Shown here piece after piece: positions 1-6,963 of a DNA stretch of 23,416 nucleotides (position 1 is its first letter; every line of letters begins with the position of its first letter). Location: assembly GCA_910580195.1 (NCBI GenBank), contig CAJTWA010000056.1, positions 2,259 through 25,674 on the forward strand, given 5' to 3'. The notes beneath the pieces were generated by a model, which was not told the DNA's origin, did not search any database, and saw only the letters and a program-made list of their open reading frames with translations. Made by a program: the position numbers and the translations under genes. This stretch comes from an uncultured Lachnospiraceae bacterium (GTDB lineage Bacteria > Bacillota > Clostridia > Lachnospirales > Lachnospiraceae).

Positions 1-48
1 GTGGGTCTGCAACACCCTGATTCACCGGTTCAAATCCGGTCTGCGCCT
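1..48 (+). tRNA. tRNA-Cys (GCA anticodon), 5' end cut by window edge
   Basis: The first bases carry the 3' half of a tRNA. An anticodon loop CTGCAAC (7-13) has anticodon GCA at 9-11. The stem GGGT/ACCC closes it. After a five-base variable region comes a T arm with stem ACCGG/CCGGT (24-28, 36-40) around the loop TTCAAAT. The acceptor 3' strand CTGCGCC (41-47) is followed by T at the discriminator position, which is the usual identity base of tRNA-Cys. CCA is not encoded. The D arm and 5' acceptor strand lie outside the window. Confidence 0.88.
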
Positions 49-55
49 CTTAAAG

Positions 56-89
56 ATCCCTATAAACATTATGTTTGTAGGGATTTTTT
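56..89 (+). terminator. Intrinsic terminator after tRNA-Cys
   Basis: A 13-bp stem (56-68 with 72-84, one G-T pair) with a three-base loop TTA is followed by a run of six T. It sits directly after the tRNA and separates it from the regulator gene. Confidence 0.85.
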
Positions 90-130
90 GTTAGCAAAAA
101 TAATTTCCAGATGAAAAGGGGCCATCTATT

Positions 131-841
131 ATGTACACATTTGATAAAAGGAGCAAGAAACCCTTAGGCGCCCAAATTGAGGATGAATTAATGAAGTACA
201 TCCTGCAGGAGCCCATAGCGCCCGGCAGCAAAATCCCCAATGAGTTCGAGCTTGCCAAGCAGTTCGGCGTTGGCCGCAGCACCATCCGGGAGGCCGTAAA
301 GGGGCTGGTGTCCAGAGGCATTTTAGAGGTACGCCGGGGCTCCGGCACGTATGTCATTAATACCAATTCCTTCGAGGAAGACCCATTAGGGCTTGGGAAA
401 ATGGAGGACAAATATAAGATGGCGCTGGATTTATTTGAGGTACGCCTGATGATAGAGCCGGAAATTGCTGCGTTGGCCTGTAAAAATGCATCTGGGGAGG
501 ATTTAAAGAAGCTGAAAAAGCTTTGTGATGAAACAGAGCAGCTTTACCGGGGCGGCCACAACCATATCAGCAGGGATGTAGAATTCCATGCCCATATTGC
601 CCATTGCAGCAGGAACCAAGTGGCGGAAACCCTGATTCCGGTGATTAATACGGCGGTCTACACCTTTGCCAACCTGACTCACCGCCTGCTGAGGGAAGAA
701 ACGCTGGAAACCCACCGTGCAATTACACAGGCAATCCTCAAGCGGGATTCCATAGGCGCAAAATGCGCAATGATGATGCATTTGACCTACAACCGCCAGA
801 CGATCCTGAAATTGTTGGAAGAGAGGGATCAGGAATCGTGA
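131..841 (+). CDS. GntR-family regulator, FadR subfamily (FCD domain), likely KDG-cluster repressor
   Basis: A 236-residue transcription factor. Residues about 12-76 form the GntR winged helix, with the recognition-helix segment GVGRSTIREAVKGL and the wing RRGSGTYV. Residues about 93-230 form an FCD ligand domain starting with the typical FEVRLMIEPEIAALA helix. D149, H153, H195 and H217 fit the metal-binding set of this domain. FCD regulators commonly bind sugar acids or other carboxylates. The start ATG has AAGGGG nine bases upstream. The gene stands directly before the KDG kinase/KDPG aldolase genes, so its effector is probably KDG, KDPG or a uronate. That is inference. Palindromic CATCAGATG-type sites in the spacer after the gene are its probable operators. 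Confidence 0.9.
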   Translation: MYTFDKRSKKPLGAQIEDELMKYILQEPIAPGSKIPNEFELAKQFGVGRSTIREAVKGLVSRGILEVRRGSGTYVINTNSFEEDPLGLGKMEDKYKMALDLFEVRLMIEPEIAALACKNASGEDLKKLKKLCDETEQLYRGGHNHISRDVEFHAHIAHCSRNQVAETLIPVINTAVYTFANLTHRLLREETLETHRAITQAILKRDSIGAKCAMMMHLTYNRQTILKLLEERDQES

Positions 842-856
842 TACGTCAGATGAATT
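842..856 (+). promoter_or_regulatory. Possible degenerate operator half-site directly after the regulator stop codon
   Basis: TACGTCAGATGAATT matches the core of the palindrome at 968-984 and of the site at 1030-1042, but its right half is imperfect. It is supported only by this resemblance. Confidence 0.3.
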
Positions 857-902
857 TATAGGCTTTGCAAACGCCTTTGCCACCGGTATCAGCATAATAT
901 AC

Positions 903-943
903 AAAAAATATGGCATCTAATTGATTGGATGCCATATTTTTTT
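903..943 (+). terminator. Intrinsic terminator of the GntR-family regulator gene
   Basis: The stem TATGGCATC/GATGCCATA (909-917 with 928-936) extends through an A/T-rich base and is followed by a run of seven T. It ends the regulator transcript, so the kinase gene downstream needs its own promoter. Confidence 0.88.
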
Positions 944-967
944 GTGCATAAAAGAGAAAGGAAAATA

Positions 968-984
968 AATACATCAGATGTATT
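968..984. promoter_or_regulatory. Perfect 17-bp palindromic operator candidate
   Basis: AATACATCAGATGTATT is an exact inverted repeat of 8 + 1 + 8 bases. It overlaps the upstream edge of the -35 hexamer of the promoter proposed at 983-1011. GntR/FCD dimers bind short inverted repeats of about this length. A related site, GACGTCAGATGTT, lies at 1030-1042 in the presumed 5' leader. Assignment to the upstream regulator is inference from position and repetition. Confidence 0.6.
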
Positions 985-1011
985 GCGGAGAAAAATATAT
1001 AATTGTACAAT
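983..1011 (+). promoter_or_regulatory. Sigma-A-type promoter of the KDG operon
   Basis: TTGCGG (983-988) and TACAAT (1006-1011) are separated by 17 bases. The first is a poor -35 match and the second a good -10. The palindrome at 968-984 and the related site at 1030-1042 flank this promoter on both sides. Confidence 0.5.
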
Positions 1012-1029
1012 AAAGGCACGATAACATAA

Positions 1030-1042
1030 GACGTCAGATGTT
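1030..1042. promoter_or_regulatory. Second operator-like site in the KDG operon leader
   Basis: GACGTCAGATGTT repeats the TCAGATG core and has a partly symmetric left half. It lies about 20 bases downstream of the proposed -10, where a bound repressor would block transcription. Confidence 0.4.
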
Positions 1043-1135
1043 AGAGGAAAACGATTCCAAGTTAAATGATAAGGAACGAATATTATTGGCATTGCTGGGT
1101 AGCGTAAGATTATAGGAAAATCAGGAGGGAATCCC

Positions 1136-2224
1136 ATGGAACATGCAAACCCGTTACTCAAAGAAACTTGTAATCCCCACAAATTTATAACAATTGGGGA
1201 AATTATGCTCCGCCTAACGCCGCCCAATTATGAAAAAATCAGGATGGCATCCAGTTTTGAGGCCAGCTATGGGGGCAGCGAGGCAAATATTGCCTTGGCG
1301 CTGGCAAACCTTGGGATTGACAGCACATTTTTTACAGTTGTCCCAAATAACAGCCTTGGGAAAAGCGCGGTACGCCTGCTTAGGAGCAATGATGTGCACT
1401 GTACCCCGGTAATCTTAAGCACGCCGGAGCAGACGCCTTCCCACCGGCTGGGGACGTATTATCTGGAAACCGGGTATGGAATCCGCGCAAGCAAGGTGAT
1501 TTATGACCGGAAACACAGCGCAATTACGGAGTATGATTTTTCCTCCTATGATTTTAGGGCGCTGCTGGAAGGGTTTACGTGGCTCCACTTAAGCGGCATT
1601 ACCCCTGCCCTTGGGGAAAATTGCCGGGACATGGTACTTAAATGTTTAAAGGCAGCAAAGGAACAAGGCATTACCACCAGCTTTGACGGGAATTTCCGCA
1701 GCACCCTCTGGACATGGGAAGAAGCAAGGGAGTTCTGCACGGGCTGCCTGCCGTATGTGGATGTGCTGTTTGGCATTGAGCCATACCATCTATGGAAAGA
1801 GGAAAACGACCACAGCAAAGGCGACTGGAAGGACGGCCTGCCCCTCCAGCCGGATTTCATGCAGCAGGATGAGGTATTTCAGGCTTTCGTGGAGCGGTAC
1901 CCCAACTTAAAATGCATTGCCCGCCATGTACGCTATGCCCACAGCGGCAGTGAGAACAGCCTGAAGGCTTACATGTGGTACCAAGGGCACACTTATGAAA
2001 GCAAGCTGTTTACCTTCAATATCTTGGACCGTGTGGGCGGCGGGGATGCCTTTGCAAGCGGGCTGATCTATGCCATGATGGCTCATGATAAGCCTATGGA
2101 CATGGTGAATTTTGCAGTAGCAAGCAGCGCGCTGAAGCATACCATCCGGGGGGACGCCAATATTACGGATGACGCAGCGGCTATCCAGAACCTGATGAAT
2201 ATGAATTACGACATCAAACGGTAA
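1136..2224 (+). CDS. kdgK: 2-dehydro-3-deoxygluconokinase (PfkB/ribokinase family)
   Basis: A 362-residue cytoplasmic sugar kinase, predicted to make 2-keto-3-deoxy-6-phosphogluconate (KDPG) from KDG and ATP. The N-terminus ITIGEIMLRLTP (18-29) and the block YGGSEANIALALANLG (45-60) are the substrate-side PfkB features. DRVGGGDAFASG (298-309) is the ATP/anion-hole signature with D304 as catalytic base. The usual GAGD is GGGD here. AGGAGGG stands five bases before the ATG. The aldolase that uses its product follows 126 bp downstream, which supports the assignment. The 3' end with its stop codon is partly duplicated just downstream. The exact 2-keto sugar acid used cannot be read from sequence. 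Confidence 0.85.
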   Translation: MEHANPLLKETCNPHKFITIGEIMLRLTPPNYEKIRMASSFEASYGGSEANIALALANLGIDSTFFTVVPNNSLGKSAVRLLRSNDVHCTPVILSTPEQTPSHRLGTYYLETGYGIRASKVIYDRKHSAITEYDFSSYDFRALLEGFTWLHLSGITPALGENCRDMVLKCLKAAKEQGITTSFDGNFRSTLWTWEEAREFCTGCLPYVDVLFGIEPYHLWKEENDHSKGDWKDGLPLQPDFMQQDEVFQAFVERYPNLKCIARHVRYAHSGSENSLKAYMWYQGHTYESKLFTFNILDRVGGGDAFASGLIYAMMAHDKPMDMVNFAVASSALKHTIRGDANITDDAAAIQNLMNMNYDIKR

Positions 2225-2290
2225 TTTTAAGCAGAGATAGCAGGACCTGATGAATATGGATTACGGCGTCAAACGGTAATTCTAGGCAGG
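2181..2290 (+). repeat. 55-bp tandem duplication of the kdgK 3' end
   Basis: Bases 2181-2235, covering the last 13-14 codons and stop of the kinase gene, recur at 2236-2290 with roughly ten mismatches. The shared core CCTGATGAATATG stands at 2191 and 2246. The second copy lies after the stop codon, and 55 is not a multiple of three, so it is not coding. Confidence 0.85.
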
Positions 2291-2350
2291 GAAAAGAATA
2301 AGATTCTATTTGCTGTAAAAGAATAATGAAAAAATAAAGGAGAATATCAG

Positions 2351-3010
2351 ATGAAAACAATTGAAGAACAATTTTATGAATATGCAGTCGTACCCGTTGT
2401 TGTATTGGAGGATGCTAAGGATGCGCTTCCATTGGCGGAGGCATTGGTAGAAGGCGGCCTCCCCTGTGCAGAAGTAACCTTCCGTACCGATGCAGCGGAG
2501 GAGTCTATCCGCGCCATGAGCGGGAAATACCCGGAAATGCTGGTAGGGGCAGGGACCGTGCTGACGGTAGAGCAGGTGGACCGTGCCGTAGGCGCTGGGG
2601 CAAAATTTATTGTAAGCCCGGGGTTCGACCCTGAAATTGTGGATTACTGCTTGGAAAAGAAAATCCCTGTATTCCCGGGATGCATTACCCCTTCCGAAGT
2701 AGCGCAGGCTGCAAAGCGGGGGATGAAGGTAATTAAGTTTTTCCCAGCGGAACAGGCCGGCGGGGTTGCAAGGATTAAGGCAATGGCATCCCCCTATACC
2801 ATGATGAAATTTATGCCCACAGGCGGGATTGGCATAGGGAACCTGAAAGAGTACCTTTCCTATGGCAGAATCCTTTGCTGCGGCGGGAGTTGGATGGTAA
2901 AGGGCGACCTGATAAAAAATGGTGAATTTGACAAAATCCGCACCCTGGCAAAAGAAGCTGTGGAATTGGCAGCATCTATCCGGGAATCCAGCGGGGCAGC
3001 AAAGAATTAA
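2351..3010 (+). CDS. eda: KHG/KDPG aldolase
   Basis: A 219-residue class I aldolase that splits KDPG into pyruvate and glyceraldehyde 3-phosphate, the last step of the Entner-Doudoroff and uronate routes. Related enzymes also split 4-hydroxy-2-oxoglutarate. The Schiff-base lysine is K129 in VIKFFPAEQ. The general acid/base glutamate is E41 in AEVTFRTD, with R45 of the phosphate/carboxylate pocket close by. VGAGTVL (65-71), VSPGFDP (88-94) and PTGGI (in the phosphate-binding region) are family blocks. Length is normal. AAAGGAG lies eight bases before the ATG. It sits between two PfkB kinases and is probably co-transcribed with both, because no terminator is seen between them. Confidence 0.93.
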   Translation: MKTIEEQFYEYAVVPVVVLEDAKDALPLAEALVEGGLPCAEVTFRTDAAEESIRAMSGKYPEMLVGAGTVLTVEQVDRAVGAGAKFIVSPGFDPEIVDYCLEKKIPVFPGCITPSEVAQAAKRGMKVIKFFPAEQAGGVARIKAMASPYTMMKFMPTGGIGIGNLKEYLSYGRILCCGGSWMVKGDLIKNGEFDKIRTLAKEAVELAASIRESSGAAKN

Positions 3011-3017
3011 TGGGCCA

Positions 3018-3117
3018 AGCCAGGCAGCAGCATGGAACCCGGCGCAACTGGAGCTGGGGCAACTCCGGAAACTGCCCGTTGCAGCCAGGCAGCAGCATGG
3101 AACCCGGCGCAATTGGG
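3018..3117 (+). repeat. Two direct copies of a 35-bp block, period 65 bp
   Basis: The block starting AGCCAGGCAGCAGCATGG at 3018 recurs at 3083 with one C/T difference over about 33 bases. It fills most of the spacer between the aldolase and the second kinase. No open frame or terminator is evident. Confidence 0.85.
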
Positions 3118-3161
3118 ACGTCATCCTACGGAAGCAATTTTTAAACAGGAATTAGAAAGGA

Positions 3162-4271
3162 ATGGAAAAAGGAATGGAATTAAACTTAAGGCCAGAAAAG
3201 GATTGTAAATTTGATGCACTGTCATTAGGGGAAGTCATGTTAAGGCTGGACCCGGGCGAGGGAAGGATACGGACGGCAAGGAGTTTCCGCGCGTGGGAAG
3301 GCGGCGGGGAATACAATGTCATCCGTGGGCTGCGCAGGTGCTTTGGCATGAAAACCGGCGTAATTACTGCTTTTGCGGATAATGAAGTGGGCATGTTGAT
3401 GGAAGACTTTATTTTGCAGGGCGGCGTGGATACTTCCCTGATAAAATGGATGAAGACAGACGGGATTGGCAGGATCTGCCGGAACGGCCTGAACTTCACA
3501 GAGCGGGGCTTTGGCATCCGGGGGGCGGTAGGATGCTCTGACCGGGCAAATACAGCCATTTCCAAAGCAACCCCAGAGGATTTTGATTTCGATTATATTT
3601 TTGGGGAATTGGGGGCGCGCTGGCTGCACACAGGCGGCATTTACGCTGCATTGTCGGAGCAGGCTTGTGAAACTGTCCTTGCGGCAATTAAAACTGCAAA
3701 AAAATACGGCACAGTCATTTCCTATGACCTGAATTACCGGCCGTCTATGTGGAGCGCCATTGGGGGGCTTTCCAAGGCGCAGGAAGTCAATAAGGAAATT
3801 GCAAAATACGTAGATGTGATGATTGGGAATGAAGAGGACTTTACCGCCTGCCTTGGGTTCGAAATTGAAGGGAATGATACGGACTTAAAGGAACTGAACC
3901 TTGACGGCTATAAGAAAATGATTAACCATGCAGCAGAAACTTACCCTAACTTCAAGGTAGTTGCCACCACGCTTAGGGAGGTAAAGACAGCTACGGTGAA
4001 TGACTGGAGCGCAATCTGCTGGGCAGATGGGGAAATCTATAAATCCAAGGACTACAAGGGGCTTGAAATTATGGACCGTGTAGGCGGCGGGGATTCCTTT
4101 GCATCCGGGCTCATCTATGGCCTGATGTCCACAGGGGATGCCGAAACAGCAGTGAATTACGGGGCAGCCCATGGTGCGCTGGCAATGACGACGCCGGGGG
4201 ATACCACTATGGCAAGCAAAAAAGAAGTAGAAGCCATTATGGGAGGCGCTGGCGCACGGGTACAGCGGTAA
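3162..4271 (+). CDS. PfkB-family sugar kinase, second KDG-kinase-like paralogue
   Basis: A 369-residue cytoplasmic carbohydrate kinase distantly similar to the kinase at 1136-2224. Shared features are LGEVMLRLDPGEGRIRTARSF near the N-terminus and DRVGGGDSFASG (305-316, base D311). It differs at the substrate-contacting block, which reads WEGGGEYNVIRGLRRCFG where the first kinase has GGSEANIALALANLG. That suggests a different 2-keto-3-deoxy sugar acid or a related substrate, but none can be named. The start is uncertain: ATG 3162 has AAAGG only one base away, and ATG 3174 (MELNLRP) has AGAAAGG 13 bases away. Loss of the first four residues would not affect the fold. A strong terminator follows and closes the cluster. 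Confidence 0.85.
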   Translation: MEKGMELNLRPEKDCKFDALSLGEVMLRLDPGEGRIRTARSFRAWEGGGEYNVIRGLRRCFGMKTGVITAFADNEVGMLMEDFILQGGVDTSLIKWMKTDGIGRICRNGLNFTERGFGIRGAVGCSDRANTAISKATPEDFDFDYIFGELGARWLHTGGIYAALSEQACETVLAAIKTAKKYGTVISYDLNYRPSMWSAIGGLSKAQEVNKEIAKYVDVMIGNEEDFTACLGFEIEGNDTDLKELNLDGYKKMINHAAETYPNFKVVATTLREVKTATVNDWSAICWADGEIYKSKDYKGLEIMDRVGGGDSFASGLIYGLMSTGDAETAVNYGAAHGALAMTTPGDTTMASKKEVEAIMGGAGARVQR

Positions 4272-4293
4272 GGTGTGCCAAATGGGATGAGGA

Positions 4294-4331
4294 AAAGGAT
4301 TTGCGGCCAGCTGCACCGCAAATCCTTTTTT
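4294..4331 (+). terminator. Intrinsic terminator closing the KDG cluster
   Basis: A 13-bp perfect stem (4294-4306 with 4316-4328) and a nine-base loop run into a six-T tract. It starts 23 bases after the second kinase gene. Confidence 0.93.
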
Positions 4332-4389
4332 ATTTTAAGTAGGAAATGCTATATCACTGTGAAGTGTTAAAATCCATGGCTACCCTAAG

Positions 4390-4486
4390 AAAACCCTCCA
4401 GAAGGATATCCTAGTGCGCTGAGCTCCCTGCGCTGGTCTGTAAACGCTCTCTGGATAAAACCCTCCAGAAGGATACCCTAGTGTGC
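4390..4486 (+). repeat. Two direct copies of a 30-bp block, period 67 bp
   Basis: The block AAAACCCTCCAGAAGGATA (first 19 bases) begins at 4390 and again at 4457, with two substitutions over 30 bases. It lies in the roughly 400-bp gene-free spacer 4332-4742, in which I see no convincing gene. Confidence 0.8.
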
Positions 4487-4489
4487 CGA

Positions 4490-4590
4490 AAGGTACAGGA
4501 ATTTTTAGCTGCTAAAAGTATTTTGCATCATGCATTTGGCAAGGTACAGGGTCTATTTTTGCCTGCCAATTGTATTTTACATCATTTCTG
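4490..4590 (+). repeat. Degenerate 51-bp tandem repeat
   Basis: AAGGTACAGG at 4490 recurs at 4541. Both are followed by an ATTTTT stretch and a TATTTTRCATCAT segment at matching offsets. The copies are more diverged than other repeats here, so this duplication is probably older. Confidence 0.6.
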
Positions 4591-4670
4591 TTACAGTACA
4601 TATTTTGCCAAATATCTTTGCCATTTCAGGTATTTCTTACCATTATCCAGCTATTCTCCGAAAAAGCCAA

Positions 4671-4698
4671 TTGCAATCTCCAACTACAGTGCTATAAT
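4671..4698 (+). promoter_or_regulatory. Promoter of the cytidylate-kinase-like gene
   Basis: TTGCAA (4671-4676), a 16-base spacer and a perfect TATAAT (4693-4698) preceded by TGC, giving an extended -10. It lies 44 bases before the chosen ATG. Confidence 0.75.
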
Positions 4699-4742
4699 AG
4701 TACCAAGGCATATTTAAAAAGTTTAGGTTAGGAGTGGGACAA

Positions 4743-5345
4743 ATGGTTATTACAATTGGCAGGGAATTTGGGAGCTATGGGCACGTCATTGGGCGTGAAC
4801 TGGCAAAGAAGATGGGAATTAAATATTATGATAAGGAAACCTTGGCGGAGGAGGCAAAAAAAACAGGCAAGTATGAGGAATTGCGGGATTTTTATGAAGA
4901 GCAGCCCATTAACAGCCTGCTGTACGTAATTGCCACGGACAGCAGGGCGCAGGGGCAGAGGAAAGTCCCGTTCCAATTTATACGGGACGTAGCAGGGCAG
5001 GGGGACTGCGTAATCGTAGGGAGGTGCGGGAACTATATCCTCAAAGACAACCCGGACATGACAAGCGTGTTTGTCCATGCCCCTAAGGAATACCGCATTG
5101 ACAAAACTGCGGCAGACCGGAAAATCAGCCCGGACAAAGCACGGCGGCTGGTGGAAAAAGAGGACAAGGCAAGGGCTGGGTTCCATACTTATTATGCAGA
5201 TGAAAAATGGAATGAAGCAGACAGCTACCAGCTTACCATTGACAGCAGCGTGCTCAGCATAGCGGATGCCGTGGATTTAATCATAGACTTCATCCACAGG
5301 AAGGAACAGTTAAAAAATAAGGCGTCTGGACGGGCAGTGGAATAA
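4743..5345 (+). CDS. Cytidylate kinase-like family protein
   Basis: A 200-residue P-loop protein of the family annotated as cytidylate kinase-like (Cytidylate_kin2). The N-terminus MVITIGREFGSYGHVIGREL resembles the family's nucleotide-binding loop, and VIVGRCGNYIL (90-100) and VHAPKEYRI (111-119) are further core strands. The C-terminal half with ADRKISPDKARRLVEKEDKA resembles the lid/NMP region. The true substrate of this family is not established, and the standard CMP kinase Cmk is a different protein. I chose ATG 4743 over an in-frame GTG at 4734 because the GGAG at 4731-4734 is eight bases before the ATG and overlaps the GTG. It has its own extended -10 promoter, and the MATE exporter follows at 49 bp. 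Confidence 0.82.
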   Translation: MVITIGREFGSYGHVIGRELAKKMGIKYYDKETLAEEAKKTGKYEELRDFYEEQPINSLLYVIATDSRAQGQRKVPFQFIRDVAGQGDCVIVGRCGNYILKDNPDMTSVFVHAPKEYRIDKTAADRKISPDKARRLVEKEDKARAGFHTYYADEKWNEADSYQLTIDSSVLSIADAVDLIIDFIHRKEQLKNKASGRAVE

Positions 5346-5394
5346 GAGGTATGCTGGCATTATGGCTGGAATTTAGAGAAAGGGATTGAAACCA

Positions 5395-6762
5395 TTGGCA
5401 AATAAAAGACAGAATTCTGATTTGGGCAAAGACCCATTGGGAAGATTGTTGCTGAAGCTGGCGCTTCCGGCAATCTTAGCCCAAGTCGTCAATATGCTTT
5501 ACAATATTGTAGACCGTATTTATATCGGGCATATCCCCGGCACAGGGGCTATTGCATTGACGGGGATTGGGCTCTGCCTGCCTATTATCCTGATTATTAT
5601 GGCATTCAGCGCATTGGTAGGGATAGGAGGGGCCCCGCGTGCAGCCATTTACATGGGAAAACAGGATATGGAGAGCGCGGAAAAGACCCTTGGGGCCTGT
5701 ACGGTAATGCTGGTGGGGCTTGCGGCAGCCCTCACTTTGTTTTTCCTGCTTGCGGGCAGGCAGCTGCTGTTTTTGTTTGGGGCCAGTGAAAATACCATCC
5801 CTTATGCTTGGGGGTATTTGCGGATTTATGTGTGCGGTACGGTATTTGTCATGGTTGCCGTAGGGCTTAACAGCTTTATTACTACACAGGGATTTTCCTT
5901 GGAAGGCATGGGCACCATCCTCATTGGGGCAGTGCTGAATATTGTATTAGACCCTATTTTTATTTTTGGGCTGAATATGGGGGTATCCGGCGCTGCCTTG
6001 GCAACCATACTTTCCCAAGCAGTATCGGCGGTTTGGGTACTGCGGTTCTTAAGGGGGAAGAAAACAAAGCTCCGGATAGAGAAGGGCTGCCTGCAGGTAA
6101 AGAAAGAATATGTGCTGCCGGTGCTTGCCCTTGGGGTGTCGCCCTTTGTGATGCAGAGTACGGAAAGCCTGATAAACATATCCTTTAACACATCCTTATA
6201 TAAATATGGCGGGGATCTTGCAGTTTCTTCCATTACGATATTAAGCAGCGTCATGCAGATGATATTCCTGCCCCTAAGCGGCCTGACCCAAGGGGCGCAG
6301 CCTATCATCAGCTTTAACTATGGGGCTGGGAATGATGAGCGGGTGAAAAAGACATTCCGGCTCCTGCTTTGCTGCTGCGTGCTTTTTGCCACCTTGATGT
6401 GGGCCTTGGTAATGGGGTTTCCGGGGATGTTTGTAAGGATTTTCAACAGTAGCTCCAAGGAGTTGTACGGTATGGCAAGCTGGGGGATGCGGTTTTACAT
6501 TGCAGGGGCGTTTGCCATGGGGGCACAGATGGCTTGCCAGCAGACCTTCCTTGCGTTGGGGCAGGCAAAAGTATCCCTGTTTTTTGCATGTTTCCGGAAA
6601 CTTATCCTGATGATACCGCTGATTTTTATTTTGCCTGTATTTCTGGAAGATAAGCTGATGGCAGTTTTTTTAGCGGAAGCCGTTTCCGACTTTGTGGCAG
6701 GGATTGCCACGACCGGGACATTCCTTGTGCGCTTCCCTAAGATCCTGCAGCGGGAACGGTAA
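5395..6762 (+). CDS. MATE-family multidrug/Na+ efflux transporter
   Basis: An integral membrane protein of about 455 residues. It has the family's 12 hydrophobic helices in two related halves. The opening block DPLGRLLLKLALPAILAQVVNMLYNIVDRIYIGHI is a typical MATE first helix. The second half holds PLSGLTQGAQPIISFNYGAG, also characteristic. MATE proteins expel cationic drugs or metabolites in exchange for Na+ or H+. The substrate is unknown. No in-frame ATG is usable. TTG 5395 lies ten bases after AGAAAGGG, whereas TTG 5386 lies only one base after it, so 5395 is preferred and 5386 remains possible. It is likely co-transcribed with the upstream kinase-like gene. Confidence 0.9.
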   Translation: MANKRQNSDLGKDPLGRLLLKLALPAILAQVVNMLYNIVDRIYIGHIPGTGAIALTGIGLCLPIILIIMAFSALVGIGGAPRAAIYMGKQDMESAEKTLGACTVMLVGLAAALTLFFLLAGRQLLFLFGASENTIPYAWGYLRIYVCGTVFVMVAVGLNSFITTQGFSLEGMGTILIGAVLNIVLDPIFIFGLNMGVSGAALATILSQAVSAVWVLRFLRGKKTKLRIEKGCLQVKKEYVLPVLALGVSPFVMQSTESLINISFNTSLYKYGGDLAVSSITILSSVMQMIFLPLSGLTQGAQPIISFNYGAGNDERVKKTFRLLLCCCVLFATLMWALVMGFPGMFVRIFNSSSKELYGMASWGMRFYIAGAFAMGAQMACQQTFLALGQAKVSLFFACFRKLILMIPLIFILPVFLEDKLMAVFLAEAVSDFVAGIATTGTFLVRFPKILQRER

Positions 6763-6794
6763 TAGATATTTTGGAAGTTCCTGTAATATTTGTG

Positions 6795-6904
6795 TTGTTT
6801 TATGGCGGGAGCCATGGTATAATAGCAACAGCTATTATACCGCCCGAAGCGAAGCGGAGTGGCATAGGCAACCATAGTTTATCACGGAGTGATTATGGTA
6901 TAAT
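6795..6904 (+). promoter_or_regulatory. Two repeated extended -10 promoters with hairpins before the PocR gene
   Basis: TTGTTT (6795-6800), 17 bases and TATAAT (6818-6823) form a first promoter. A second TATAAT stands at 6899-6904. Both are embedded in the same ATGGTATAATA context, with the TGG of an extended -10. The first -10 lies inside an exact 11-bp inverted repeat (6816-6826 with 6831-6841, loop AACA). The second is preceded by a two-part hairpin, CCATA/TATGG plus ATCAC/GTGAT (6872-6898). Between them is a CCGC...GCGG palindrome with repeated GAAGC. The layout suggests a duplicated, structured control region. Confidence 0.5.
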
Positions 6905-6963
6905 AACAGCAGGTGTGATGCCCGGGTTTTTTTGGTATGGCTTAGGGAAAAGGAGAAGGTACT

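Noticed and set aside
4481..4717. 78-codon plus-strand frame before the cytidylate-kinase-like gene
   Set aside because: It translates the degenerate repeats and runs into the promoter at 4671-4698, with no ribosome site.
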